In this document: positions 1 to 5,027 of the stretch, piece after piece
How positions within the stretch are numbered: position 1 is the stretch's first letter
Layout: the number at the start of each line of letters is the position of its first letter
Assembly: GCA_900768805.1 (NCBI GenBank)
Contig: CAAGEF010000060.1
Location: 1-6,497, forward strand
Length of the DNA stretch: 6,497 nt
Direction: 5' to 3'
Source: Clostridia bacterium
GTDB taxonomy: Bacteria > Bacillota > Clostridia > TANB77 > CAG-508
Notes under the pieces: generated by a model
Seen by the model: the letters and a program-made list of their open reading frames with translations, nothing else
Databases searched by the model: none
Told to the model about the DNA's origin: nothing
Position numbers and translations under genes: made by a program

Positions 1-111
1 CTCCATTACATAGTTTAAGAAAATCTAATCTTCTTTCACGGCACCCTTCCTACAAGGTGAACACTTTCCGCTCAATCTGAATAAGATTTTCTAAAACTAT
101 TCCAGTCGCAC
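1..111 (-). mobile_element. Probable 5' end of a group II intron (partial, continues past the left edge)
   Basis: Read on the minus strand, the sequence starting at 111 is GTGCGACTGG, which matches the GUGCG consensus that opens group II introns. Ten bases further in, a 17-base arm (84-100) pairs with 10-26 with one mismatch and encloses a smaller hairpin (42-48 with 54-59, one bulge). That layout suits the start of ribozyme domain I. The putative 5' exon ends ...GGGAGGT at 112. No intrinsic-terminator hairpin lies directly upstream, so a class IIC intron is less likely. EBS sites, the reverse transcriptase gene and domains V/VI would lie left of the window and cannot be checked. The fold is seen directly; the intron identity is inference from the 5' consensus and geometry. 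It could instead be another structured RNA or leader. Confidence 0.45.
10..100. repeat. Long-range inverted repeat (17-bp arms, 16/17 paired)
   Basis: Arms 10-26 and 84-100 are reverse complements apart from one position and enclose 57 bases that contain a second small hairpin. In the minus orientation this would form one of the first stems of the proposed intron RNA. The arms are too far apart, and lack a following T-run, to be a terminator. Confidence 0.7.
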
Positions 112-184
112 ACCTCCCTGCATTACAGATGTATATATTCAACAGCTTCTGCTACTCTATAAAAGGTATTTTTTATACTTTTTA

Positions 185-212
185 GTCAGACAGAGGGACG
201 GGGAAATTGTCT
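185..212. repeat. REP/RAYT-like terminal motif, left copy
   Basis: The motif has the form GTCAGACAGAGGGACGGGG followed by AAATTGTCT. AGACA (188-192) pairs with TGTCT (208-212) to make a small hairpin. Bases 196-212 recur in inverted orientation at 1779-1795 with 15 of 17 matches. From memory, motifs of the type GACAGAGGGACGG...TGTC are common around REP-associated tyrosine transposases and IS200-like elements in Clostridia; I cannot verify this here. A second AT-rich hairpin (212-218 with 224-230) follows. The repeat is seen; the element family is inferred. Confidence 0.45.
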
Positions 213-345
213 ATAAAATCTATTTTTATAATGATTAAATGTTATCAATTATCAGTGTTCGTAGAGGAGTCAAAGGAAGGTTAGGTATTACTTTTTGCAA
301 TGAACAATTCGTGGGGACCGACAAGGTAGAAAATGTTACAAAAGA

Positions 346-399
346 CCCAAGACCTCGAAGATTAATCCCATCTTTTGTTACAGTTTCTTCGCAGTTGGG
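346..399. repeat. Imperfect hairpin of unknown role
   Basis: CCCAA (346-350) pairs with TTGGG (395-399) and CGAAGA (356-361) pairs with TCTTCG (386-391). They are separated by an internal loop and closed by a 24-base loop. No T-run follows on either strand, so it is not an obvious terminator. It may be part of the older element that the IS3 copy entered, or chance. Confidence 0.35.
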
Positions 400-421
400 A
401 GTGAATGAAAAAAAGTCATAC

Positions 422-459
422 GATTATAGTACCTGTCAAGTACTCACTAAATAAAAAAA
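422..459. repeat. IS3 terminal inverted repeat (distal to the transposase start)
   Basis: This repeat matches the reverse complement of 1626-1663 at 35 of 38 positions; mismatches are at 429, 435 and 437. The inner part 438-459, starting AAGTACTCACTAAATA, is perfect over 22 bp. The OrfB stop codon lies 4 bases inside its inner edge. Confidence 0.85.
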
Positions 460-463
460 GTAA

Positions 464-1378
464 TTAATTTGAATATTTAAGACGATATTGTACAGGTGAC
501 ATATATCCAAGTTTCTTTTGAATACGTTCAGTGTTATACCATTGGACGTATTTTTTTATTTCTTTTTTAGCTTGTCTTTTAGTTAATTTCTCAAATAAAC
601 ATAACCATTCATGTTTTAATTGCATAAACCAATTTTCTATTGGACAATTTTCCCAACAATGACCACGATGAGACATACTTCTATTAAATTTGTTGTTTTT
701 GGCAAATTCAACATATTCATACGAAAAATAAACTGTACCTTGATCAGTATTAATAGTTGCATTTTCATTTATATTCAAATCTTTATAACTTTCTAATATT
801 AAATTTATATTATTGTTATTTGATGTAGAATATGATACAATTTCATTATTGAAGTAATCTTTAACGGCTGATAAATATAGTGTTCCATCACTACATTTTA
901 TATAGCTGACATCAGATGATAACTTTTGTCCAAATGTATCTGATTTAAAATTACATTCAATTAAGTATGGAGCCTTGTTTACAAGGTTCTTTTCTTTTGC
1001 TCTTGAAACTGATAATCCTTTTTTACTCCTTTTTATTGTCTCCAATCCTAATATTTTCTTATATCTTCTTATTTTTTTATGATTAAATATAATACCTAAT
1101 TTATTTTGTATAGCATGTTTTAATCTAATAGTTCCATATATTTCATTATTATTTTTATGCTCTTCTGATATTATTTTTGCATCTTCTTCATTGTAATTAT
1201 TTGCAATATTTCTTCCATTTTGGCACCACTTATAATAGCTTCTTCTTTTTACTTCTAAAACTGAACAAATGCGAGATACCGGATATTCAGTTCTTAATTG
1301 ATCTATTATTAAATATTTTTCTATTTGTGTTGCTCTTTGCGGATTTTTATCAGAAGAGCATAAGATTTTTTTAATATT
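464..1378 (-). CDS. IS3-family transposase OrfB frame (DDE integrase domain), expressed as an OrfAB fusion
   Basis: This is the catalytic part of the IS3 transposase, which cuts and joins the element ends. The frame is open from 1378 (preceded by TGA) to the stop at 464. It contains no ATG or GTG until well inside the catalytic domain, and its only TTG is at 1045. It therefore appears to depend on -1 frameshifting from OrfA at 1366-1372, giving a 372-residue OrfAB. In fusion numbering the catalytic triad is D224 (SSDVSYIK), D280 (NTDQGTVY) and E316 (CPIENWF), with exactly 35 residues between the second D and the E. The family signature WYNTERIQKKLGYMSPVQY follows near the C-terminus. The N-terminal part (PVSRICSVLEVKRRSYYKW, then YGTIRLKHAI) is the usual HTH_21-like region. 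No premature stops are seen. Alternatively, an indel near the OrfA end could have split a once continuous frame. Confidence 0.85.
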   Translation of the reverse strand, partial: NIKKILCSSDKNPQRATQIEKYLIIDQLRTEYPVSRICSVLEVKRRSYYKWCQNGRNIANNYNEEDAKIISEEHKNNNEIYGTIRLKHAIQNKLGIIFNHKKIRRYKKILGLETIKRSKKGLSVSRAKEKNLVNKAPYLIECNFKSDTFGQKLSSDVSYIKCSDGTLYLSAVKDYFNNEIVSYSTSNNNNINLILESYKDLNINENATINTDQGTVYFSYEYVEFAKNNKFNRSMSHRGHCWENCPIENWFMQLKHEWLCLFEKLTKRQAKKEIKKYVQWYNTERIQKKLGYMSPVQYRLKYSN

Positions 1379-1581
1379 TCAATATCCTCAATTTCTTGTT
1401 CTTTTTTCCCTCGACTATCATTTGCTAAAGTCCCATTTTCATATTTTTGGTTCCAAATACTAACGGTTCCACAACTTTGTATATCATATTTTTTCATTAA
1501 ATATGATATTGTTGCTCCATTTCTAAATTCTTTAACAATTTTTTCTTTTTCTGCTAATGTCCATTTCCTTTGTTTTCTCAT
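1321..1581 (-). CDS. IS3-family transposase OrfA (helix-turn-helix DNA-binding protein)
   Basis: This 86-residue protein starts MRKQRKWTLAEKEKIVKEF and has a helix-turn-helix at about residues 23-50 (ATISYLMKKYDI...TVSIWNQKY). It ends in a charged helix rich in E/K, as in IS3 OrfA proteins, which bind the terminal repeats and regulate or form part of the OrfAB transposase. The ATG at 1581 is supported by GGAGGTG 8 bases upstream. At residues 71-72 the two AAA codons belong to the A7 slippery heptamer, where a fraction of ribosomes should shift -1 into OrfB. The last 14 residues (SYALLIKIRKEQHK) are unique to the unshifted product. Confidence 0.85.
   Translation of the reverse strand: MRKQRKWTLAEKEKIVKEFRNGATISYLMKKYDIQSCGTVSIWNQKYENGTLANDSRGKKEQEIEDIEILKKSYALLIKIRKEQHK
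1331..1372 (-). promoter_or_regulatory. Programmed -1 ribosomal frameshift signal
   Basis: The heptamer A_AAA_AAA (1366-1372 on the minus strand) is exactly in register with the OrfA codons ...TTA AAA AAA. Five bases downstream begins a perfect 7-bp stem (1354-1360 with 1331-1337) with a 16-base loop, a suitable position for a stimulatory hairpin. Slippage joins OrfA residue 72 to OrfB. This is the established expression strategy of IS3 elements; here the heptamer is all A rather than the common A_AAA_AAG. Confidence 0.75.
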
Positions 1582-1589
1582 AATAAAAA

Positions 1590-1596
1590 CACCTCC
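1590..1596 (-). promoter_or_regulatory. Ribosome binding site of OrfA
   Basis: GGAGGTG on the minus strand, 8 bases before the ATG at 1581. It fixes the OrfA start. Confidence 0.8.
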
Positions 1597-1611
1597 AAAG
1601 TTCTACTAAAT

Positions 1612-1620
1612 ATTATAACA
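1612..1620 (-). promoter_or_regulatory. Extended -10 promoter of the IS transposase
   Basis: TGTTATAAT on the minus strand is a perfect extended -10 (TGnTATAAT) just inside the terminal repeat and about 30 bases before OrfA. No good -35 box is seen at 17 bases upstream, where the terminal repeat reads CACTAA. Confidence 0.5.
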
Positions 1621-1625
1621 TAAAG

Positions 1626-1663
1626 TTTTTTTATTTAGTGAGTACTTTAAAGGTATTATAATC
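1626..1663. repeat. IS3 terminal inverted repeat (proximal to the transposase start)
   Basis: Partner of 422-459; the inner segment 1626-1647 is a perfect 22-bp match. The weak OrfA promoter begins a few bases inside it. Confidence 0.85.
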
Positions 1664-1751
1664 TACCTATCCTTTCTTTGACGGCTTTGAATATTTGCTA
1701 AACTTATGTCAAAAGAAAATAACTCTCCAACCCATACAAACTATAATTTAG

Positions 1752-1780
1752 CTGTTTTTGGAACATGTCCCCAAAAACAG
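1752..1780. repeat. Perfect 10-bp hairpin, REP-like
   Basis: CTGTTTTTGG (1752-1761) and CCAAAAACAG (1771-1780) are exact reverse complements around the loop AACATGTCC. It lies directly beside the hairpin at 1783-1818. Together they look like the structured end of an IS200/RAYT-type element, and this one may also help stop transcription from either side. The hairpin is certain; the assignment is inferred. Confidence 0.6.
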
Positions 1781-1795
1781 ACAAATTCCCAGTCC
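1779..1795. repeat. REP/RAYT-like terminal motif, right copy (inverted)
   Basis: AGACAAATTCCCAGTCC matches the reverse complement of 196-212 at 15 of 17 positions. With the left copy it brackets the IS3 element and about 300 bases of other DNA, suggesting a small older element that the IS3 copy interrupted. It overlaps the first arm of the terminator-like hairpin. Confidence 0.4.
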
Positions 1796-1818
1796 TTTTA
1801 TCTATGGCCTGGGAATTT
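1783..1818 (-). terminator. Terminator-like hairpin after the nuclease/ATPase operon
   Basis: AAATTCCCAG and CTGGGAATTT (1783-1792 and 1809-1818) form a perfect 10-bp stem, extended by two G-C pairs after one mismatch. On the minus strand it begins two bases after the ATPase stop codon and is followed by GTCTGTTTTT. The T-run starts a few bases late, so it is a plausible rather than ideal intrinsic terminator. It may derive from the neighbouring REP-like element. Confidence 0.55.
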
Positions 1819-1820
1819 AT

Positions 1821-3713
1821 CTATAATTCTATAATTTGATAATCTAATATATTTAAACTTCTTAAAGCATCCACTTCTCTAGAAGAACATGTGAATATAA
1901 TTATTTGATTATTTTTATATTCTTTTGAGATATATTCAAGAAGATTTTTTAATCTTTCATTATCAAAATATGCAAAAGCTTCATCTAAAATGATTGGCAT
2001 TTTCTCTGTAGATATTTCTTCTAATACAGAAATTCTTAATGATAAATATAATTCATCTATTGTTCCTATACTTAATCTTTCTGCCGGCATATATTGTCCA
2101 TTGCTAAGTTCTACACATAATCCATTAGCATCATCAAAAATTACATTTTTATATTTATTATTAGATATTTTTTGTATCATTTCACATAGGCGTTTACTTA
2201 AATTAGGATTTATTTGTTCCTTCATTTCCTGATATGCTTGTTCTAAACATTCTATTGCTAGATTAAACGAATTATTTAATGAAAGTAGTTCTTTTTTTTC
2301 ATCTTCAAGACTTTCAAGTTCTCCTTGTAAATTATTAAACTTAATCGAATCATTAGATATATTTTCATATTCTAAATTTAATGAATGTAATTTTATTTTT
2401 GCATTTTCTATTTTTTCTTGAGAAATATTACTTGCACTATATATATCATCTATATCCATTGCTAATACATTTTCTATAAAATTTAATTCTATTTTTCCAA
2501 TGTATTTATTTTTTAAATACTCATCATTTTTCTTAAGTTCAATACTTAATCTTTCATTTTTTATTCTTGTTTCAAAACTTTTTTCTTCTTTATTTTGTTT
2601 TAAAATTTCTATTTCTTTATTTATTTTTAGTTGTAATTCTTCTATTTGTTTTAGTTTTTCTTTTATTTTTTTATTTTTTATAATTTTATCCAATACTATA
2701 TAAATTAAGATTACTATTCCAGGAATTAAAGATAGTATATTTATAATTAAGTTTTTATTGAATATAAATAATATTGTTGAAATTATAATAAATATTATTA
2801 GTAAAATATAATATTTTGTATAACTTTTTTTCTGAAGCCTTATATTTTGCTTTGCTCTAATATCTATTTTATTTTTTAAATCTTCAATTTTTTCATCATA
2901 TTCATCTTCTAATTTTTTATTAAAATCAACCTCCGCAAATTTTATTTTTGAAGCCTCCAGATATTCTCTCATTTCTTTTAATAAACTTAATTTTTCGCTT
3001 TCTTTCTCAATTATATCATTATATTTTTTTATTTCATTTTTTAAATATTTTTCTTCTGAATTTAAATCTTGTAGTTCAAATTTCTCCCTTTCTAATTTTG
3101 ATATTTTACTTTCAATAATATTTAAAGGTTTTTGAGATGATCGTTGTGTTCCAATTTTATCACTTTGCATTTTAGTTATTTTTTCTAGAGTATTTTTATA
3201 AGAAATATTCTCATTTCCAGAAGAAATAATATTTGTTATTTTTTGTATAATATTATTTTGACTTGATTTACAAAGTTTAACATTTTGTTGCTCAGTAATT
3301 GCTGTATCTAAAAAAGTAATTTCATCAATTCCTGTTTGTTCTTCAAAAAATTTATTTCCTTTATTTTTATCTATAGAAAAATTATTTGATATATCATTTT
3401 TTTTATAATCATATATTATTGGATTTTTTTTATTAAAATCCCTAAATATTTCAAAATTTTCACCATTATCTAATGTATAGTTTATTTTTCCAGAAAATTC
3501 TTCTTGATTCCATGGTTTTAATTTATCATAATCTGATATATCTTTTCCATTTTTATTTTTAGATAAACCAAAAAAAGTGCCTGTTATAAATTTTTGAAGT
3601 GTTGATTTTCCCGATTCATTTAATCCATATATTATATTTATATTATTTCCTAATTCTATCTCTTTATCTTTTAATTTTCCAAATCCATTTATTTTTAAAT
3701 GATTTATTTTCAA
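1821..3713 (-). CDS. Rad50/SbcC-like AAA ATPase, YhaN type, with two central membrane helices
   Basis: This 630-residue P-loop ATPase is the likely partner of the upstream nuclease in DNA-end processing. The N-terminus MKINHLKINGFGKL leads to Walker A GLNESGKST (30-38), and a possible Q-loop lies near 141-143 (EQQ). A charged, coiled-coil-like region covers roughly 180-298. Two hydrophobic helices follow at about 302-318 and 322-341, then a second coiled-coil region to about 500. The C-terminal half-site has the ABC signature LSIGTIDELYLSLR (547 on) and Walker B MPIILDEAFAYFD (D577, E578). No CxxC zinc hook is present; the membrane pair occupies that turn. Where many ABC ATPases have the switch histidine the sequence reads FTCSSRE. 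The start is TTG at 3713: it gives the conserved N-terminus and lies 5 bases after AAGGAGG. It is co-transcribed with the nuclease. The family call is firm; the substrate is unknown. Confidence 0.85.
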   Translation of the reverse strand: MKINHLKINGFGKLKDKEIELGNNINIIYGLNESGKSTLQKFITGTFFGLSKNKNGKDISDYDKLKPWNQEEFSGKINYTLDNGENFEIFRDFNKKNPIIYDYKKNDISNNFSIDKNKGNKFFEEQTGIDEITFLDTAITEQQNVKLCKSSQNNIIQKITNIISSGNENISYKNTLEKITKMQSDKIGTQRSSQKPLNIIESKISKLEREKFELQDLNSEEKYLKNEIKKYNDIIEKESEKLSLLKEMREYLEASKIKFAEVDFNKKLEDEYDEKIEDLKNKIDIRAKQNIRLQKKSYTKYYILLIIFIIISTILFIFNKNLIINILSLIPGIVILIYIVLDKIIKNKKIKEKLKQIEELQLKINKEIEILKQNKEEKSFETRIKNERLSIELKKNDEYLKNKYIGKIELNFIENVLAMDIDDIYSASNISQEKIENAKIKLHSLNLEYENISNDSIKFNNLQGELESLEDEKKELLSLNNSFNLAIECLEQAYQEMKEQINPNLSKRLCEMIQKISNNKYKNVIFDDANGLCVELSNGQYMPAERLSIGTIDELYLSLRISVLEEISTEKMPIILDEAFAYFDNERLKNLLEYISKEYKNNQIIIFTCSSREVDALRSLNILDYQIIEL

Positions 3714-3718
3714 GATTT

Positions 3719-3725
3719 CCTCCTT
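3719..3725 (-). promoter_or_regulatory. Ribosome binding site that fixes the TTG start of the ATPase
   Basis: AAGGAGG on the minus strand, 5 bases before TTG at 3713 and 11 bases after the nuclease stop. It is the strongest ribosome binding site in the operon and supports the non-ATG start. Confidence 0.8.
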
Positions 3726-3736
3726 AATAACTTTTG

Positions 3737-4813
3737 TTATTCCATTGCTTCTAAGCCTATTTCTATAGCTTTTTCAATTTCATCTTCTGTATATATTCCA
3801 CTTTTTAATTTTTCTAATAATTTTCTAACAAAAATTCCTCTTAATGTATTTTCCTTTGATATTTCTTCTAAATCATATCCTATTTTCGTTTCATCTTTTA
3901 TTTTTATAATATTTTCATTATTTATAAATCGTAAAATTTCTCTAGTATTTATAACAAATTTTCTATTACCTTTTAATATAACCTTACACAATTTATTTTT
4001 TTCAACATACATTGTATTTATATATTCTATAATATCATTTTGAGAAAACATATTATCTATTTCTATCTCTATTTGAGCAAATTCTCGTTCATCTAATTCT
4101 ACAAATTCTAAATTTAATTTGTTATTACTAATATCTCCAACAATCATTCCATGTTTTCCAATTTCATCAAATCCCAGTGATAATAGAGAACCTGGATAAA
4201 TAATTTTTCTATTATTTTCAAAATTATTTTTATGAATATGCCCCATAGCAATATAATCAAATTTAAATGAATTTAATAATTTTTCTGAAACAGGATTATA
4301 TGATAACCCTTTGCTGTCTACACCCCCATTTAAATCTCCATGCATTATAAGAACTTTAGGTTTAATACTTTCTTCTAAATAAAATTTTTCTATTGGACTA
4401 TTATTCATATAAAAATCATTAAATCCAAAACCATAAATTTCAATATTATCATCAGTATATTTCTCTATATTATTTGTTTTAAATATTTTTACATTTGGAG
4501 CAAATTCATATGTATCATAAAATGAGCCTTTTACATTTGGATCATGATTACCAGGAGCTATAAATATTTTAGTTTCTGGAATAAGTTTAAATTGATTATT
4601 TATATATTCAATTGTAGATTTTTTTATATATTCATTTTCGTATAAATCACCAGAAATAAATAAATATTCTATTTTCTCTTTATTTATATATTCTATAACT
4701 TTTTTAAAAATATTTCTTTGCTCTAATTTTCTTTGTTCTACTAAATATTCTGTATTTTTTAAAGATATAAAAGGAGCATCAAAATGTATATCTGCAATAT
4801 GTACAAATCTCAT
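3737..4813 (-). CDS. Mre11/SbcD-like metallophosphoesterase DNA nuclease, YhaO type
   Basis: A 358-residue cytoplasmic calcineurin-like phosphoesterase predicted to cut DNA ends using two metal ions. The full metal-binding set is present: DIHFD (D8, H10), GDLYE (D56), GNHD (N89, H90), MHGD (H158) and GHIH (H192, H194). The catalytic domain covers about residues 1-240. A C-terminal region ends LRGIFVRKLLEKL...AIEIGLEAME, a tail I associate with the YhaO group rather than classical SbcD. The ATG at 4813 places the first motif at residue 8, as expected, behind a modest AGGA. It is the first gene of an operon with its own promoter, and the Rad50-like ATPase starts 23 bases after its stop. No damage or frameshift is seen. 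A role in repair or in processing foreign DNA is inferred from the family. Confidence 0.88.
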   Translation of the reverse strand: MRFVHIADIHFDAPFISLKNTEYLVEQRKLEQRNIFKKVIEYINKEKIEYLFISGDLYENEYIKKSTIEYINNQFKLIPETKIFIAPGNHDPNVKGSFYDTYEFAPNVKIFKTNNIEKYTDDNIEIYGFGFNDFYMNNSPIEKFYLEESIKPKVLIMHGDLNGGVDSKGLSYNPVSEKLLNSFKFDYIAMGHIHKNNFENNRKIIYPGSLLSLGFDEIGKHGMIVGDISNNKLNLEFVELDEREFAQIEIEIDNMFSQNDIIEYINTMYVEKNKLCKVILKGNRKFVINTREILRFINNENIIKIKDETKIGYDLEEISKENTLRGIFVRKLLEKLKSGIYTEDEIEKAIEIGLEAME

Positions 4814-4827
4814 TATTTCCTACTTTC

Positions 4828-4847
4828 TTTTGTATTTAATTACAAAA
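4828..4847. promoter_or_regulatory. Perfect palindrome in the operon leader, possible operator
   Basis: TTTTGTATTTAATTACAAAA has perfect 7-bp arms around a 6-base AT loop. It lies between the promoter -10 and the nuclease start codon, in the expected 5' leader. It could be a repressor site or a weak leader hairpin. It does not match the LexA half-site (GAAC...GTTC) of Gram-positives. In such AT-rich DNA, chance cannot be excluded. Confidence 0.3.
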
Positions 4848-4865
4848 CAAATTTTCTTTTTTGTG

Positions 4866-4894
4866 ATTTTATCATAGAAAAAAATTTAAGTCAA
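4866..4894 (-). promoter_or_regulatory. Sigma-70/SigA-type promoter of the nuclease/ATPase operon
   Basis: On the minus strand, TTGACT (4894-4889) and TAAAAT (4871-4866) are separated by exactly 17 bases. Transcription should start near 4859, leaving a leader of about 45 bases. It lies after the terminator of the coupling-protein gene, so the operon is transcribed independently of conjugation genes. Confidence 0.7.
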
Positions 4895-4988
4895 TATTTT
4901 TAAGAAATTTTGTTCGCCTAAAAATATAATAAAATTACGCACAATTCTTTTATTCGTCTTATCCACAGAGTAAATTTACTACTGAATA

Positions 4989-5024
4989 AAAAATACACAG
5001 ATTATCAACTATCTGTGTATTTTT
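4989..5024 (-). terminator. Strong intrinsic terminator after the coupling-protein gene
   Basis: Bases 4989-5002 and 5011-5024 pair perfectly over 14 bp (core ATACACAGAT/ATCTGTGTAT) around an 8-base loop. On the minus strand the hairpin starts 4 bases after the stop codon and its 3' arm ends in a run of T (4993-4988). T-runs on both sides could make it work in both directions. Confidence 0.85.
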
Positions 5025-5027
5025 ATT

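Larger units (their letters stand above)
112..421. other. Non-coding spacer and remnants between the putative intron and the IS3 element
   Basis: I find no convincing gene in these 310 bases. On the minus strand, 185-123 is an open frame of 20 codons ending ...VEYIHL with TAA, and that stop overlaps an ATG (TAATG, 125-121). Four codons later the putative intron begins. The frame is closed upstream by a TGA (188-186) that lies inside the REP-like motif, so it may be the tail of a gene cut off by that insertion, but it is too short to identify. A plus-strand frame of 71 codons from 239 has no ribosome binding site and runs into the IS terminal repeat, so I do not call it. The stretch is visibly less AT-rich than the genes to the right and contains a hairpin at 346-399. 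Confidence 0.5.
422..1663 (-). mobile_element. IS3-family insertion sequence, 1242 bp, apparently complete
   Basis: The element has 38-bp imperfect terminal inverted repeats (422-459 and 1626-1663, 35/38 matching, the inner 22 bp perfect). It carries two overlapping reading frames in the usual OrfA then OrfB order on the minus strand, with OrfB one frame back. Its length fits the 1.2-1.5 kb usual for IS3. A TAC lies just outside each end (419-421 and 1664-1666), which could be the 3-bp target duplication. The ends do not begin with the TG...CA typical of IS3, so the exact tips could lie a few bases further in. Both frames and the catalytic D-D-E residues are intact, so it may still be active. 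It sits inside the region bounded by the REP-like motifs. Confidence 0.85.

Noticed and set aside
239..454. 71-codon plus-strand open frame between the REP-like motif and the IS
   Set aside because: There is no ribosome binding site, its stop lies in the IS terminal repeat, and the protein is unfamiliar. Removing the IS only adds five codons before a TGA. It opposes every real gene in the window.
464..1045. OrfB as a separate 193-residue gene starting at the TTG at 1045
   Set aside because: The same frame continues upstream to 1378 with conserved transposase sequence, and there is no ribosome binding site at 1045. The short version would lack the N-terminal part of the protein.
1177..1374. 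65-codon plus-strand frame rich in Phe and Leu
   Set aside because: It is antisense to the transposase and its hydrophobic look comes from reading AT-rich minus-strand codons backwards.
3699..4043. 114-codon plus-strand frame across the nuclease/ATPase junction
   Set aside because: It is a shadow frame opposite two well-supported genes, with no ribosome binding site and low-complexity composition.
4912..4916. GTTCG, possible half of a LexA/SOS box upstream of the nuclease operon
   Set aside because: No partner GAAC/CGAAC at the required spacing, and it lies upstream of the -35. SOS control is not supported.
4959..4967. Perfect DnaA box TTATCCACA
   Set aside because: A single box with no cluster, no iterons and no replication gene nearby. 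One 9-mer match is not evidence of an origin.
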